Part shown: positions 1-8,592 of the stretch, piece by piece
Numbering within the stretch: position 1 is the first letter of the stretch
How the letters are laid out: each line of letters begins with the position of its first letter
Source of the DNA: Flavobacterium tibetense
GTDB lineage: Bacteria > Bacteroidota > Bacteroidia > Flavobacteriales > Flavobacteriaceae
NCBI RefSeq assembly: GCF_003293845.1
Contig: NZ_QLST01000009.1
Location: forward strand, 62,001-126,000
DNA length: 64,000 nt
Reading direction: 5' to 3'
Notes under the pieces: model-generated
Databases searched by the model: none
Seen by the model: only the letters and a program-made list of their open reading frames with translations
Told to the model about the DNA's origin: nothing
Translations under genes and position numbers: made by a program

Positions 1-379
1 GAACTATTTTCAAAGCTAAAGCGTCCAAATCTTCATTGGAATAGATTTGATTTTTAATTCCAGTAAACAAAAGATTTTCTCCTACTAAATTAAAATCATT
101 TCCACCATAAAAATACACCCGATCTTTTGGGTTTACTTTCTTTGAATTCGCTTGTTCGTGCGTTAGCGTTTGCACTTTCGCGATGTATTTTGCGTGGTCT
201 TCAGCGGCTTTTAACAAAAAAGTATCCAAAGTCAAAGCTGTAACAGCAAACGCTTTTCGTTCTTCATTAACCAACTGTAGTATTTTTGTTTTAAGTTGAT
301 TGGTATTGATTTTGGTTTCTTTTTGACCGAAACTTAAAGTTGTTAGGAGAAGTAGGAATATGTTGAAATGGGTTTTCAT
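1..379 (-). CDS. Secreted CAP/SCP-domain protein (C-terminus cut by window edge)
   Basis: The reading frame is open from an ATG at 379 to the window edge, so only the first ~126 residues are visible. It starts with a signal peptide (MKTHFNIFLLLLTTLSFGQ) and continues with the start of a CAP (cysteine-rich secretory/SCP-like) domain: LVNEERKAF, KAAEDHAKYIAK, NPKDRVYFYGG and GENLLFTG. These line up segment by segment with the N-terminus of the next gene, so the two are tandem paralogues. The neighbour's stop lies 8 bases upstream of this ATG, so both are probably co-transcribed. CAP proteins are exported and of mostly unknown function in Bacteroidetes. The CAP fold is well supported; the rest of the protein cannot be seen. 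Confidence 0.85.
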   Translation of the reverse strand, partial: MKTHFNIFLLLLTTLSFGQKETKINTNQLKTKILQLVNEERKAFAVTALTLDTFLLKAAEDHAKYIAKVQTLTHEQANSKKVNPKDRVYFYGGNDFNLVGENLLFTGIKNQIYSNEDLDALALKIV

Positions 380-387
380 ATCTAAAT

Positions 388-2700
388 TTAATAATTTTTG
401 GTTTTTATGTTATTACATTTTTTGCAAAAATCATCTTTAATTTGTTTATTTCTCATGAGGTTAAAGTTCTCCTTTTGCCATGCACACCACTCATTTTTGT
501 TGAGTTGGTATACTTTATTTAGAATTTGTTGATTCTGTTTTGTGTTACTTTCATTAAATAAAAGGGTTGCAGTTTGAGCAAGTAACAAAGCTTCTTCTTT
601 TGAAAATGATGGTTTGTTAATTTCGGGTAATAACAAAGCTACACTATATTGATATGCAGTCCAATGATTCAAAAATAAAGCCAGTTTTAAACGGTCTTCT
701 TTTGTTTTACAATTTGATTTAAAGCTAGAATAGACTCTGTTAAAGTAAGTATTTATGCTTGAATAATCATTTATATGATTGCTGTAATAAAGTAAAATAT
801 AATCAAAATTAGATTGTAGCTTTTGATTGCTTTTAAATTTTGAAAAGTGATTTTCTAATGTATTAGGCTTCGTTACATTTGTTAGTTTATTGGTGCTAAT
901 ATCCCAATTTTCTAATAAATCTTTGTTTATTTTACAATATAATACTAGTAAATTATGTTGTGAATCAATAGAAAGTGTATCGAATTTTTCTAACCAAATT
1001 TTAAGAAATTGAATGGTTTTGAAATCATTATTTTGATTTTTAGAGAGAACAGCTGCAGCATTTTGAACAAGCGTCGCATTCGTTTTAATTTCGTTAAATA
1101 TTAATTCTTCAAAAAGACAATCGGTATATTCGCTTTTATAAAGTTTTGATAGTGCAGCAATTGCTTTATTGTTGTTTTTTTCAAAAATTGCTGTTCTTAA
1201 ATTTAATTCTGCAAATATAGTTTCATAATCAATTTCTTCGATATCATTGGTTAATTCACCATAATAATTCACTACTAATTTTGAAGTTCTTTGCGTGTTT
1301 AAATAGTTATTCCAATATTCCTGATTTGTATTGATATAATTTCTAATTTCTTTTTTGGGCTTACTAATCCATTCATCTAGATTTTCCATTGCAAGTTGGA
1401 GATAACACATTTCCCAGTTTTCTTTAGCAATTTTTAGGGATGGTTTTACTTTAATGTTTAAAGAATCGATAGCAAATTTTTCAATGGCAACAGCTCTTTC
1501 ATTATGAAGTTTAGTGTTGATTGCTTCATTTCCTTCGACTGAACTGAAACTATAAATTTGAATAGAATGAACTTTGTTGTTAGTATTGTAGTAATAATTA
1601 TTTATTGGTTTAATTTTGTTTTTATCAAATTCAAACGTGATTTCATTAGTGTAAATAATTCCTTTATTGCTTAAAATCACATTTTTTGGATTTTCAATAA
1701 TTGGTTCAATTGGGAATAAATCAATAGTATCCGAGTTTACTTTTAAGGGAACAACATATTCGCATGCACAACTATCAAAAATTAGAACAACATTTGCTAA
1801 AATGTCTTTACCAATTAAATGTGAAGGAACTTTTCCAACGGTTGTAATAAGCTTGAATTCATTTTTAGCAATATTATTTTCCAACAGTTCATTTCTAAAA
1901 ACTGGTTTTGCCAAAACGCCATCATATATAGGTGAAATATCAAATTTGTTTGAACTTGTACAACTCATTTGTTCTTTTTCAATAAAATCTATTGCAATTC
2001 CATCATTTTCATTTGAAAAAAGTTGTTCAAATTCTTGTTTGTCATGAAAATATAACACAACTTTATCATTTTCAATTGTTATATTATTTCCAATACTTAA
2101 TTGAGTTGAAAGGCTTATTTTTTTACAACCGCCTTTTTTTTCTTTTAATCCAAAAGCGTTTTCAGAAAGTTGGTTTTCAATACTAATTCCTGTTGTGCCA
2201 AAAACTTGAGTAGCATAAATTCTGTTTCGTTTCAAGTCAATTGCAAATCCTAAATCTGCGGTATCAAAATTGGAATTAATAATATTTTTGTAATGAGGTG
2301 GTGAGTTTTTCCACTGATTGAAAATTTTAATTGCGAGTTTGTCTAAATCAGTATCATTATATTTTTTAGATTCTATCGAAGTAAAAAGTACATTTTCACC
2401 TATTTCACTGAACTTTTTGCCATTATAATAACGTACTCTATCAACAGGATTTTTCTTTTCTGTTTCTTTTTGAAAGTGTGATAAATTTCCAATTTTCAAT
2501 AAGTATAAACTATGGTCTTCGGCGGCTTTTTGGAGAGAATTTTCTTTATGAAGTTCTTTTAATTTTAGTGTTTTTCTGTGATTGTTTATTAAAGTTGAAA
2601 CTTTTACATTTAATTTTTCAATATCAATCGTAGTTTCCTTTTGCTGTGAAAACATCACAACTGAAAAAACCAGCGAACAAAAAAGAAAAAATTTATTCAT
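388..2700 (-). CDS. Secreted CAP-domain protein with long C-terminal region
   Basis: About 770 residues. I start it at the ATG at 2700, directly before a signal peptide (MNKFFLFCSLVFSVVMFSQQ); the longer frame adds a non-hydrophobic stub. Residues ~20-165 form a CAP domain (KAAEDHSLYLLKIG, NPVDRVRYYNG, GENVLFTS, and SPPHYKNI with the conserved His). A stretch near residues 350-425 (ITFEFDKNKIKP, then SFSSVEGNEAIN and RAVAIEKF) resembles the OmpA-like peptidoglycan-binding pattern of a beta strand followed by an NxxLSxxRA-like helix, but only loosely. The remaining ~340 residues have no domain I recognise and look helical. It is likely periplasmic or surface-exposed. Tandem with the partial paralogue to its left; function unknown. 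Confidence 0.8.
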   Translation of the reverse strand: MNKFFLFCSLVFSVVMFSQQKETTIDIEKLNVKVSTLINNHRKTLKLKELHKENSLQKAAEDHSLYLLKIGNLSHFQKETEKKNPVDRVRYYNGKKFSEIGENVLFTSIESKKYNDTDLDKLAIKIFNQWKNSPPHYKNIINSNFDTADLGFAIDLKRNRIYATQVFGTTGISIENQLSENAFGLKEKKGGCKKISLSTQLSIGNNITIENDKVVLYFHDKQEFEQLFSNENDGIAIDFIEKEQMSCTSSNKFDISPIYDGVLAKPVFRNELLENNIAKNEFKLITTVGKVPSHLIGKDILANVVLIFDSCACEYVVPLKVNSDTIDLFPIEPIIENPKNVILSNKGIIYTNEITFEFDKNKIKPINNYYYNTNNKVHSIQIYSFSSVEGNEAINTKLHNERAVAIEKFAIDSLNIKVKPSLKIAKENWEMCYLQLAMENLDEWISKPKKEIRNYINTNQEYWNNYLNTQRTSKLVVNYYGELTNDIEEIDYETIFAELNLRTAIFEKNNNKAIAALSKLYKSEYTDCLFEELIFNEIKTNATLVQNAAAVLSKNQNNDFKTIQFLKIWLEKFDTLSIDSQHNLLVLYCKINKDLLENWDISTNKLTNVTKPNTLENHFSKFKSNQKLQSNFDYILLYYSNHINDYSSINTYFNRVYSSFKSNCKTKEDRLKLALFLNHWTAYQYSVALLLPEINKPSFSKEEALLLAQTATLLFNESNTKQNQQILNKVYQLNKNEWCAWQKENFNLMRNKQIKDDFCKKCNNIKTKNY

Positions 2701-2785
2701 AACTATATATTTATTGAACTTGAAACCCAATTTTCATGCCAAATTTTTAGAAATAAAATTTATTAATGAACGCTTTAAACTCAAA

Positions 2786-2810
2786 GTCATTGCGAGGAAC
2801 GAAGCAATCT
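2786..2810 (+). repeat. Inverted repeat, left copy (GIY-YIG unit)
   Basis: The copy reads gtcattgcgaggaacgaagc followed by aatct. Bases 2790-2810 are the exact reverse complement of 3130-3150, on the other side of the GIY-YIG gene. The repeat end supplies the first two bases (2809-2810) of that gene's stop codon. The motif resembles REP-like intergenic repeats found in many bacteria. Confidence 0.9.
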
Positions 2811-3114
2811 AAATCGTCATAATGTCAATGATATCATCATATAAATCGTTCCAATTTGGATTGATACTATTAATTAATTTTTCTTTTATAGCTCTATTGC
2901 CGGCCTTTAATTGTTTTTCCCGTCCAATTGCATCTCCAATCATTTGGAATTGCTCAAAATAAACTAATTTATCTAAGTTGTAGCGAGCAGAAAATGAATT
3001 TTCATATCGCTTTTGTTTATGCTCTTCAATTCTTTGTGGTAAATTTGAAGTGACACCAATGTAAAGAACTGTGTTGTTTTTGTTGGTTATGATATAAATA
3101 AATCCTGGTTTCAT
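2809..3114 (-). CDS. Small GIY-YIG nuclease family protein
   Basis: 101 residues, close to the size of the UPF0213/YhbQ-type single-domain family. The GIY-YIG core is intact: GFIYIITNKN, then LYIGVTSNL, the conserved Arg in LPQRIEEHK, the metal-binding Glu region IGREKQLK and the closing INPNWNDLYDD. Such proteins are nicking or cleaving endonucleases in some families, but the cellular role of this small class is unclear. The gene sits between perfect 21-bp inverted repeats (2790-2810 and 3130-3150) and its stop codon overlaps the left one, which suggests that gene and repeats moved as a unit. The ATG at 3114 immediately precedes the GIY motif, so the start is secure. Confidence 0.9.
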   Translation of the reverse strand: MKPGFIYIITNKNNTVLYIGVTSNLPQRIEEHKQKRYENSFSARYNLDKLVYFEQFQMIGDAIGREKQLKAGNRAIKEKLINSINPNWNDLYDDIIDIMTI

Positions 3115-3129
3115 GGCTTATATTTTTCG

Positions 3130-3150
3130 AGATTGCTTCGTTCCTCGCAA
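3130..3150 (+). repeat. Inverted repeat, right copy (GIY-YIG unit)
   Basis: The copy reads agattgcttcgttcctcgca plus a final a. It is the exact inverse of 2790-2810 and lies 15 bases upstream of the GIY-YIG start codon. Confidence 0.9.
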
Positions 3151-3172
3151 AGACTTTGCGTTAAGGTTTTTT

Positions 3173-5410
3173 TTATTGTTTCAAAAACTCATTAATTTTC
3201 TTCTTATTTCCAGCAATCCATAAAATATCATCTGATTCTAAAACCCAATGTGATTCGGGATTTAGAATACGTTTTCCGTTGCGTTCAATTCCTACGATAA
3301 TACCGTGCGTTTTCTCTCTAATTTGCGATTCACGAATGGTTTTTCCAATGCAAACACGATTTTTAAGTTCTAATTGTTGCAGAATGATGTCTTCTTCTTC
3401 AAAGGTCTCAGCGGCGTCAAATTCGTTTTTATCTAAGTATTTTTTGAATTCTTTTACTTGTGCATCGGTGCCAATGATATTGATTTCATCGCCGGGAAAT
3501 AAGCGCTCTGTTCTTATTGGAATATTAATGGTAATATCTCCTCTTTTTATAGAAGCAATGTTAATTCCAAACTGTTCTCTAATTTTGATTTCTTCTAATG
3601 TCTTTCCAACTAAATTAGATTCGTAGGCAATCTCAAAACCAGCCATGTGACCATCCCAAGGTGATAATGTGTTTTGTCTTTTGTTTTGTTTATTTGTTTC
3701 TCTATCATTGAAGTTGCTCAAGAAATGCTTTTCAATTTTATTATATAAGGAATGTAATTTTTTTGGGAATAAAATATAAACAACAACAGAAATTACTAAA
3801 GCAATAAAAGCAATAACTGGAGAAAAGAACGTATTTAGTATAAATCCTATGTAAAATAAACTCAGAATTATTCTAAAGAAAACTAAAACAACAATCGGTC
3901 CGCGATATTTACGAACTTCTAATAACGATTGCACTTCTTTTACAGCTACTCTTCGTAAAGATAAAGCCCATAAGAAGGGCGATAAGATAATAATAGTGAT
4001 AATAGCAGCAATAGCATTCCCAAAACGCGAAGTTTCTACCAATGGTAAAATATAACGCGAAGAAAGAATAATAACCGCCACAATAATAATGGAATGTATT
4101 ATTATTTGTGCTAAATAAGCTTTTAAAACAATTTTCCAAGTGCTTACCGATTTAATAGCATCTGTATTAGCACTATAACGTTCTATGTTTTTTACCCATT
4201 TTCTTGGTAAACGTTTTTCTAAAAATTCGGCAAATGGCGTTGAAAGCTTCACCATAAAAGGAGTTGTAAAGGCAGTAACCGCTGAAACCGCTACAATTAT
4301 TGGGTATAAAAAGTCGCTAGTTACTTTCAGTGTCATTCCCAATGTGGCTATGATAAATGAAAACTCACCAATTTGCGACAAACTCATTCCTGTTTGCACT
4401 GATTGTTTTAATGGTTGACCAGAAATTAGTGTTCCAATAGTTGAACTAACCGATTGACCAATAATCACTACGAAAGTCAATAAAGCAACAGGAAAAGCAT
4501 ATTCAATTAAAGTATCTGGATTAATCATCATACCAACCGATACGAAGAAAACAGCGCCAAATAAATCTTTTACGGGTTTAACCAAATGTTCAATATGTTC
4601 GGCTTGCGTGGTTTCTGCAATAATGGAACCCATAATGAATGCACCAAGAGCAGGCGAGAAGCCCACATTTGCCGCAAAGATCACCATTAATAAACATAGT
4701 GCTAACGAAACAATTAACATCATTTCATCGGTTAATAAATGTTTAGCACGTTTTAATAACGTTGGAATAAAGAAAATGCCAGCTACAAACCAAATGGTTA
4801 AGAAAAATACCAATTTCAAAACGGATTGAATCAATTCACCACCTGAAAATTGTTGAGTAACCGCAACAGTTGATAATAAAACCATCATTAAAATGGCCAT
4901 AATATCTTGAACTATCAATGCTCCAATAACATTTCCAGTGAATTTTTGTGCTTTAACGCCTAAATCTTCAAAAGTCTTTAAAATGATTGTAGTTGAGGAA
5001 ATCGATAAAATTACGCCTAAGAAAATACTATTCATTTTGCCCCAATCCATCCATTGACCAACAAGATAACCTAAGGAAATCATGGTAACTATTTGCGTCA
5101 ATGCTGTAATGGAAGCGGTGCCGCCCACTTTCATTAGTTTTTTAAAACTAAATTCGAGACCTAAACTAAATAAAAGGAAGATGACGCCAATTTCTGCCCA
5201 AACGGCAACGCTATTGGTATCTTTAACCGTTGGTAAAAAATCAAAATGATTTCCCGCTAAAAAACCCGCAACCAAATAACCCAAAACGAGCGGTTGCTTC
5301 ATTAGTCGGAATAGAAATACGGCAATGGCAGCAGTAACTAAAATTAATCCTAAATCACTAATTAAATCAGGAAGGTGAACCGATGTGGACGTGGCGGACA
5401 AGAATAGCAT
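3173..5410 (-). CDS. CPA2-family cation:proton antiporter (KefB-like) with two TrkA-C domains
   Basis: 745 residues, inner membrane. Residues ~15-390 form the Na+/H+ exchanger domain with about 12 hydrophobic segments (QPLVLGYLVAGFLAG, IGVIFLLFSLGLEFSF, SISSTTIILKTFEDLG and the GFSPALGAFIMGSIIAET region are typical of CPA2). Additional membrane segments follow at ~420-560. The soluble C-terminus carries two TrkA-C-like regulatory domains (about 595-665, FPGDEINIIGTDAQVKEF; and about 670-745, LESDDILWIAGNKKK). There is no TrkA-N/RCK nucleotide-binding domain, unlike KefB/KefC of enterobacteria. Expected role: K+ or Na+/H+ exchange for pH and ion homeostasis. It appears to be a single-gene unit. 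Confidence 0.9.
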   Translation of the reverse strand: MLFLSATSTSVHLPDLISDLGLILVTAAIAVFLFRLMKQPLVLGYLVAGFLAGNHFDFLPTVKDTNSVAVWAEIGVIFLLFSLGLEFSFKKLMKVGGTASITALTQIVTMISLGYLVGQWMDWGKMNSIFLGVILSISSTTIILKTFEDLGVKAQKFTGNVIGALIVQDIMAILMMVLLSTVAVTQQFSGGELIQSVLKLVFFLTIWFVAGIFFIPTLLKRAKHLLTDEMMLIVSLALCLLMVIFAANVGFSPALGAFIMGSIIAETTQAEHIEHLVKPVKDLFGAVFFVSVGMMINPDTLIEYAFPVALLTFVVIIGQSVSSTIGTLISGQPLKQSVQTGMSLSQIGEFSFIIATLGMTLKVTSDFLYPIIVAVSAVTAFTTPFMVKLSTPFAEFLEKRLPRKWVKNIERYSANTDAIKSVSTWKIVLKAYLAQIIIHSIIIVAVIILSSRYILPLVETSRFGNAIAAIITIIILSPFLWALSLRRVAVKEVQSLLEVRKYRGPIVVLVFFRIILSLFYIGFILNTFFSPVIAFIALVISVVVYILFPKKLHSLYNKIEKHFLSNFNDRETNKQNKRQNTLSPWDGHMAGFEIAYESNLVGKTLEEIKIREQFGINIASIKRGDITINIPIRTERLFPGDEINIIGTDAQVKEFKKYLDKNEFDAAETFEEEDIILQQLELKNRVCIGKTIRESQIREKTHGIIVGIERNGKRILNPESHWVLESDDILWIAGNKKKINEFLKQ

Positions 5411-5463
5411 GTTTTTTTGTTTTGGTTAAAATTAGTGAAAAACAACTTTCACTCAAAACATTT

Positions 5464-6072
5464 TTAGATAATATAAAATACGGTATCAATGAAAAACAAA
5501 ATTCCGTTCTGTGTTAATACATTTTCATCGTGTAAATCTTCTAAAATTACACCTATTTTTTTGTTGATATAATCATTGTTTCTGGTGTTTTCAAAACCAT
5601 TACTTTCCATGAATTGTTTTACTAATTCCAAATTTGTTTTTTCTGTTGCCTTAACAAAAGGTTGTTCCACAACAGCATACAAAACATTTTCGTTTCTATA
5701 AAAACCGAGTAGTTCGTATGCTGTATCAGAAAAGAAATAATTATTTAACAATAAATTGTTTAGATAGTCTTTCCATGAAGTATAATAAATGGAGTCATTA
5801 AGCTTTATTACACTTTTTTCATCTTGTAAATAGACTTTTTGCTCAGCTCCTTGAGAAATGTAATTAGTAAGATTGATATTTTCAATCCAAAATTTTTCCT
5901 CTGAAATATAATTGACTAAATGCGCTGTCTCTTTTTCTTTGAAGTGCTTATCTTCTTTAACCAAATCACTTGTTGCTTCGCTTCTTCTAAGGAAACTGAG
6001 GATTGTTTGGATAAAATCTCCATGCTTAACTTGGCTCTTTCCTGAAAGGATATGTTGTATTTCATCGTTCAC
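5464..6072 (-). CDS. Kinase-fold protein resembling the polyvalent-protein kinase domain
   Basis: About 203 residues if translation starts at the GTG at 6072. The frame is open up to a TTG at 6096, but that TTG lies inside a TATCTTTG promoter box (6094-6101), so it cannot be transcribed as the start. The body looks like a minimal Ser/Thr/Tyr-kinase-like fold: a glycine-rich-loop equivalent (ISQGAEQKVY), a VAIK-like lysine (SVIKLND), a hinge-like VVEQPFVKA, a catalytic-loop-like LEDLHDENVL with Asp and Asn, and an FID in place of DFG. This pattern matches the kinase domain described in phage/plasmid polyvalent proteins, where the substrate is unknown. It is followed 21 bases later by the purB stop, on the same strand but with its own promoter. 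The kinase-fold assignment is inferred from motifs. Confidence 0.7.
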   Translation of the reverse strand: MNDEIQHILSGKSQVKHGDFIQTILSFLRRSEATSDLVKEDKHFKEKETAHLVNYISEEKFWIENINLTNYISQGAEQKVYLQDEKSVIKLNDSIYYTSWKDYLNNLLLNNYFFSDTAYELLGFYRNENVLYAVVEQPFVKATEKTNLELVKQFMESNGFENTRNNDYINKKIGVILEDLHDENVLTQNGILFFIDTVFYII

Positions 6073-6093
6073 AAGTTTAGTAGAATTAAGCCT

Positions 6094-6101
6094 CAAAGAT
6101 A
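6094..6101 (-). promoter_or_regulatory. Promoter -7 box for kinase-like gene
   Basis: Minus-strand TATCTTTG matches the TAnnTTTG element. It overlaps the apparent TTG start of the long frame and so favours the downstream GTG start at 6072. Confidence 0.6.
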
Positions 6102-6117
6102 AAGAAATTTTCTCAAA

Positions 6118-7461
6118 TTAAATCCCCAAATAGTTACTCGGTGTAATCACCATTAATTCGGCTCTCACTTCTTCAGAAACTTTTAATGTTCCAATGAAAG
6201 TATGAATAGCTTCTTTATTGATTACCGTATTTGTTCTAGTTAAGTCTTTCAAAGCTTCATACGGATTTGGATAGGCTTCTCTACGTAAAATCGTTTGAAT
6301 GGCTTCTGCTACAACCGCCCAGTTTTTCTCTAAATCTTCTGCAAATTTTTCTTCGTTTAATAATAATTTGTTCAACCCTTTCAAAGTAGCTTCAAATGCA
6401 ATTAATGTATGACCCATTGGAACACCAATATTTCTCAAAACTGTACTATCAGTCAAGTCGCGTTGCAATCTTGAAAGCGGTAATTTAGCAGAAAGATGTT
6501 CGAAAATAGCATTGGCAATTCCTAAATTTCCTTCTGAGTTTTCAAAATCAATTGGGTTTACTTTGTGTGGCATAGCCGAAGAACCAATTTCACCTGCTTT
6601 GATTTTTTGCTTGAAATAATCCATAGAAACATACGTCCAAATGTCTCTATCTAAGTCGATTAAAATCGTATTAATTCGTTTCAAAGCATCAAAAAAAGCA
6701 GCAAAATGGTCGTAATGCTCAATTTGCGTTGTTGGGAAGGAATGATGTAAACCCAAACTATCTTCTACGAATTTTGTTCCAAATGCTTTCCAATCGGTGT
6801 TTGGATAGGCTACTTTGTGTGCGTTGTAATTTCCTGTCGCGCCACCAAATTTAGCTGCAAACGGCACATTGAACAACAATCGCATTTGCTCTTCTAAACG
6901 CTCTACAAATACTAAAATTTCTTTTCCTAATCGAGTAGGAGAAGCGGGTTGACCGTGCGTTCTGGCTAACATGGGAACATTTGCCCATTCTACGCTTAAT
7001 TCTTTCAGTTTTTGAATTACCGAAATTAATCCTGGTAAATACGCATTCTCAAAAGCTTCTTTGGTAGACAGCGGAATTGCAGTATTGTTAATATCTTGAG
7101 AAGTTAATCCAAAGTGAATGAATTCTTTGTATTGTTGTAATCCTAAAGCGTCAAATTTGGTTTTGATGAAATATTCCACGGCTTTAACATCGTGATTGGT
7201 CGTTTTTTCGGTTTCTTTAATCCAAAGTGCATCTGCTGTTGTGAATTCGGTATAGATTTTTCTTAATTCAGGATACAGATTTTTTTCTATAGCTGCCAAT
7301 TGTGGTAAATTTGCTTCGCAAAGTGCGATGAAATATTCCACTTCAACTAAAACTCGGTATTTGATTAAAGCTTCTTCAGAAAAATAAGCCGATAAGGAAA
7401 CAGTTTTACTTCTATAACGTCCGTCAATTGGAGATATAGCATTTAATTCAGTTAATTGCAT
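6118..7461 (-). CDS. purB: Adenylosuccinate lyase
   Basis: 447 residues, full length for the family. It cleaves SAICAR to AICAR and adenylosuccinate to AMP, each with release of fumarate, in cytosolic purine synthesis. The fumarase/aspartase-superfamily signature is clear (GSSAMPHKVNPIDFENSEGN, with the mobile catalytic Ser). Other markers are LNAISPIDGRYRSKT at the N-terminus, EKTTNHDVKAVEYF and the substrate-binding FGLTSQDINNTA. The ATG at 7461 directly precedes the conserved N-terminus and has a TATATTTG box 26 bases upstream. Nothing unusual in the sequence. Confidence 0.98.
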   Translation of the reverse strand: MQLTELNAISPIDGRYRSKTVSLSAYFSEEALIKYRVLVEVEYFIALCEANLPQLAAIEKNLYPELRKIYTEFTTADALWIKETEKTTNHDVKAVEYFIKTKFDALGLQQYKEFIHFGLTSQDINNTAIPLSTKEAFENAYLPGLISVIQKLKELSVEWANVPMLARTHGQPASPTRLGKEILVFVERLEEQMRLLFNVPFAAKFGGATGNYNAHKVAYPNTDWKAFGTKFVEDSLGLHHSFPTTQIEHYDHFAAFFDALKRINTILIDLDRDIWTYVSMDYFKQKIKAGEIGSSAMPHKVNPIDFENSEGNLGIANAIFEHLSAKLPLSRLQRDLTDSTVLRNIGVPMGHTLIAFEATLKGLNKLLLNEEKFAEDLEKNWAVVAEAIQTILRREAYPNPYEALKDLTRTNTVINKEAIHTFIGTLKVSEEVRAELMVITPSNYLGI

Positions 7462-7487
7462 TTTGTTGTGTGTTGTTTAAAGAAGTG

Positions 7488-7495
7488 CAAATATA
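7488..7495 (-). promoter_or_regulatory. Promoter -7 box for purB
   Basis: Minus-strand TATATTTG, a perfect TAnnTTTG, 26 bases before the purB ATG. Confidence 0.65.
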
Positions 7496-7702
7496 AGAAG
7501 AAGTTAGAAGTTAGAAGTTAGAATTTGGAAGTTTTTGAGGTTGAAATTTGTTTCAAGTTTCAGGTTTCAGGTTGGTAGCACAGAGTTTCACAAAGTTTTG
7601 CGCAGAGTTTCGCAAAGTTTTTTTGTTTCAAGTTTCAGGTTTCAAGTTTTCTTATTGAAATTAATTTAAATTTTAAAAGTCTAAAAATATTGATTGACAC
7701 TA

Positions 7703-7727
7703 TTGTCACCCTGAGCGAAGTCGAAGG
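7703..7727 (+). repeat. REP-like intergenic repeat (gtcaccctgagcgaagtcga)
   Basis: A 25-base word starting ttgtcaccctgagcgaagtc. A copy matching at 21 of 25 positions occurs in frame inside the acyl-CoA mutase gene at 53632-53656. A looser relative is present at 43560-43645. Confidence 0.7.
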
Positions 7728-7840
7728 CTAATGAAATGCTTGTTTCACTATGTTTTCAAATTTTTTGTTTCAAGTTTCAAGTTTCAGGTTTGAAGTTTGG
7801 TATTGATTTTTGTCCTTGAATTTGATTTCTGTTTCAATTT

Positions 7841-8530
7841 TTACTTTAAATTTAAAAGTTTCTCTTTTACAATTTTCATTCCTTCAACGGCTGATAATGG
7901 CAAAACTTTCAACTCATTAGGTAAATCGTAAATCATAGCTGGTTTTGGGTCGATGTAATAAACGGGAACATTTTGGTTTACATAATTCAGCAATCCAGCT
8001 GCTGGATAGACTTGTAAAGAAGTGCCAATAATTAGCAATAAATCAGCAGTTTCTATAACATCAATAGCATATTCAATCATGGGAACATCTTCACCAAACC
8101 AGACTATATGCGGACGCAATTGGACACCATTTTTATCCAAATCGCCCAAATGTAAGTCAGTAGTCCAATAATGAATTTCTTCTGAATCTGTAATACTTCT
8201 CACTTTTAGCAATTCGCCGTGTAAGTGCATCACGTTTTTACTTCCGGCTCGTTCGTGTAAGTCGTCTACGTTTTGCGTGATGATTTGTATATCAAAATCC
8301 GATTGCAATTCGGCTAAAATTTGGTGTGCTTCATTGGGTTTAACTTTCAATAATTGAGCTCTCCTTTTATTATAAAAGTCCAATACTAATTTTGGATTGT
8401 TTTCCCATCCAATAGGTGAAGCCACTTCCATAATGTCATGACCTTCCCACAATCCGTCAGCATCTCTGAACGTTTTGATACCACTTTCTGCGCTAATTCC
8501 AGCTCCGGTTAAAACTACAATTCGTTTCAT
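7841..8530 (-). CDS. cobB: Sir2-family NAD-dependent deacylase (sirtuin, SIRT5/CobB-like)
   Basis: 229 residues. It removes acyl groups from protein lysines using NAD+. Visible motifs: GAGISAESGI (NAD binding), TQNVDDLHERAG, the catalytic-His motif HLHGEL, RPHIVWFGE and GTSLQVYPAAG. The YNKRR word fits the Tyr-x-x-Arg pair that lets class III sirtuins accept succinyl- or malonyl-lysine, so desuccinylase activity is likely. The protein contains no cysteine at all, so the usual four-Cys zinc ribbon is missing. The ATG at 8530 is used; the frame extends to a TTG at 8551, but the extra residues add nothing conserved. Single gene between purB and the sigma/anti-sigma pair. Confidence 0.93.
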   Translation of the reverse strand: MKRIVVLTGAGISAESGIKTFRDADGLWEGHDIMEVASPIGWENNPKLVLDFYNKRRAQLLKVKPNEAHQILAELQSDFDIQIITQNVDDLHERAGSKNVMHLHGELLKVRSITDSEEIHYWTTDLHLGDLDKNGVQLRPHIVWFGEDVPMIEYAIDVIETADLLLIIGTSLQVYPAAGLLNYVNQNVPVYYIDPKPAMIYDLPNELKVLPLSAVEGMKIVKEKLLNLK

Positions 8531-8592
8531 TTTGGTAGGTATTAAAAACAAAATGCGCCATGAAGACGCATTTTATGTTGAATTTTATAGGA

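Larger units (their letters stand above)
7462..7840. other. Gene-free stretch of degenerate homopurine/homopyrimidine repeats
   Basis: Apart from the purB promoter (7488-7495), the 379 bases hold only low-complexity iterations of words such as gtttcaagtttcaggtttca and acagagtttcacaaagtttt, plus one REP-like word (7703-7727). No convincing reading frame was seen on either strand. The same words recur at 10.6-11.0 kb. Confidence 0.7.

Noticed and set aside
1667..2047. Plus-strand frame of 126 codons inside the CAP gene
   Set aside because: Entirely antisense to a well-supported gene, with no domain or promoter.
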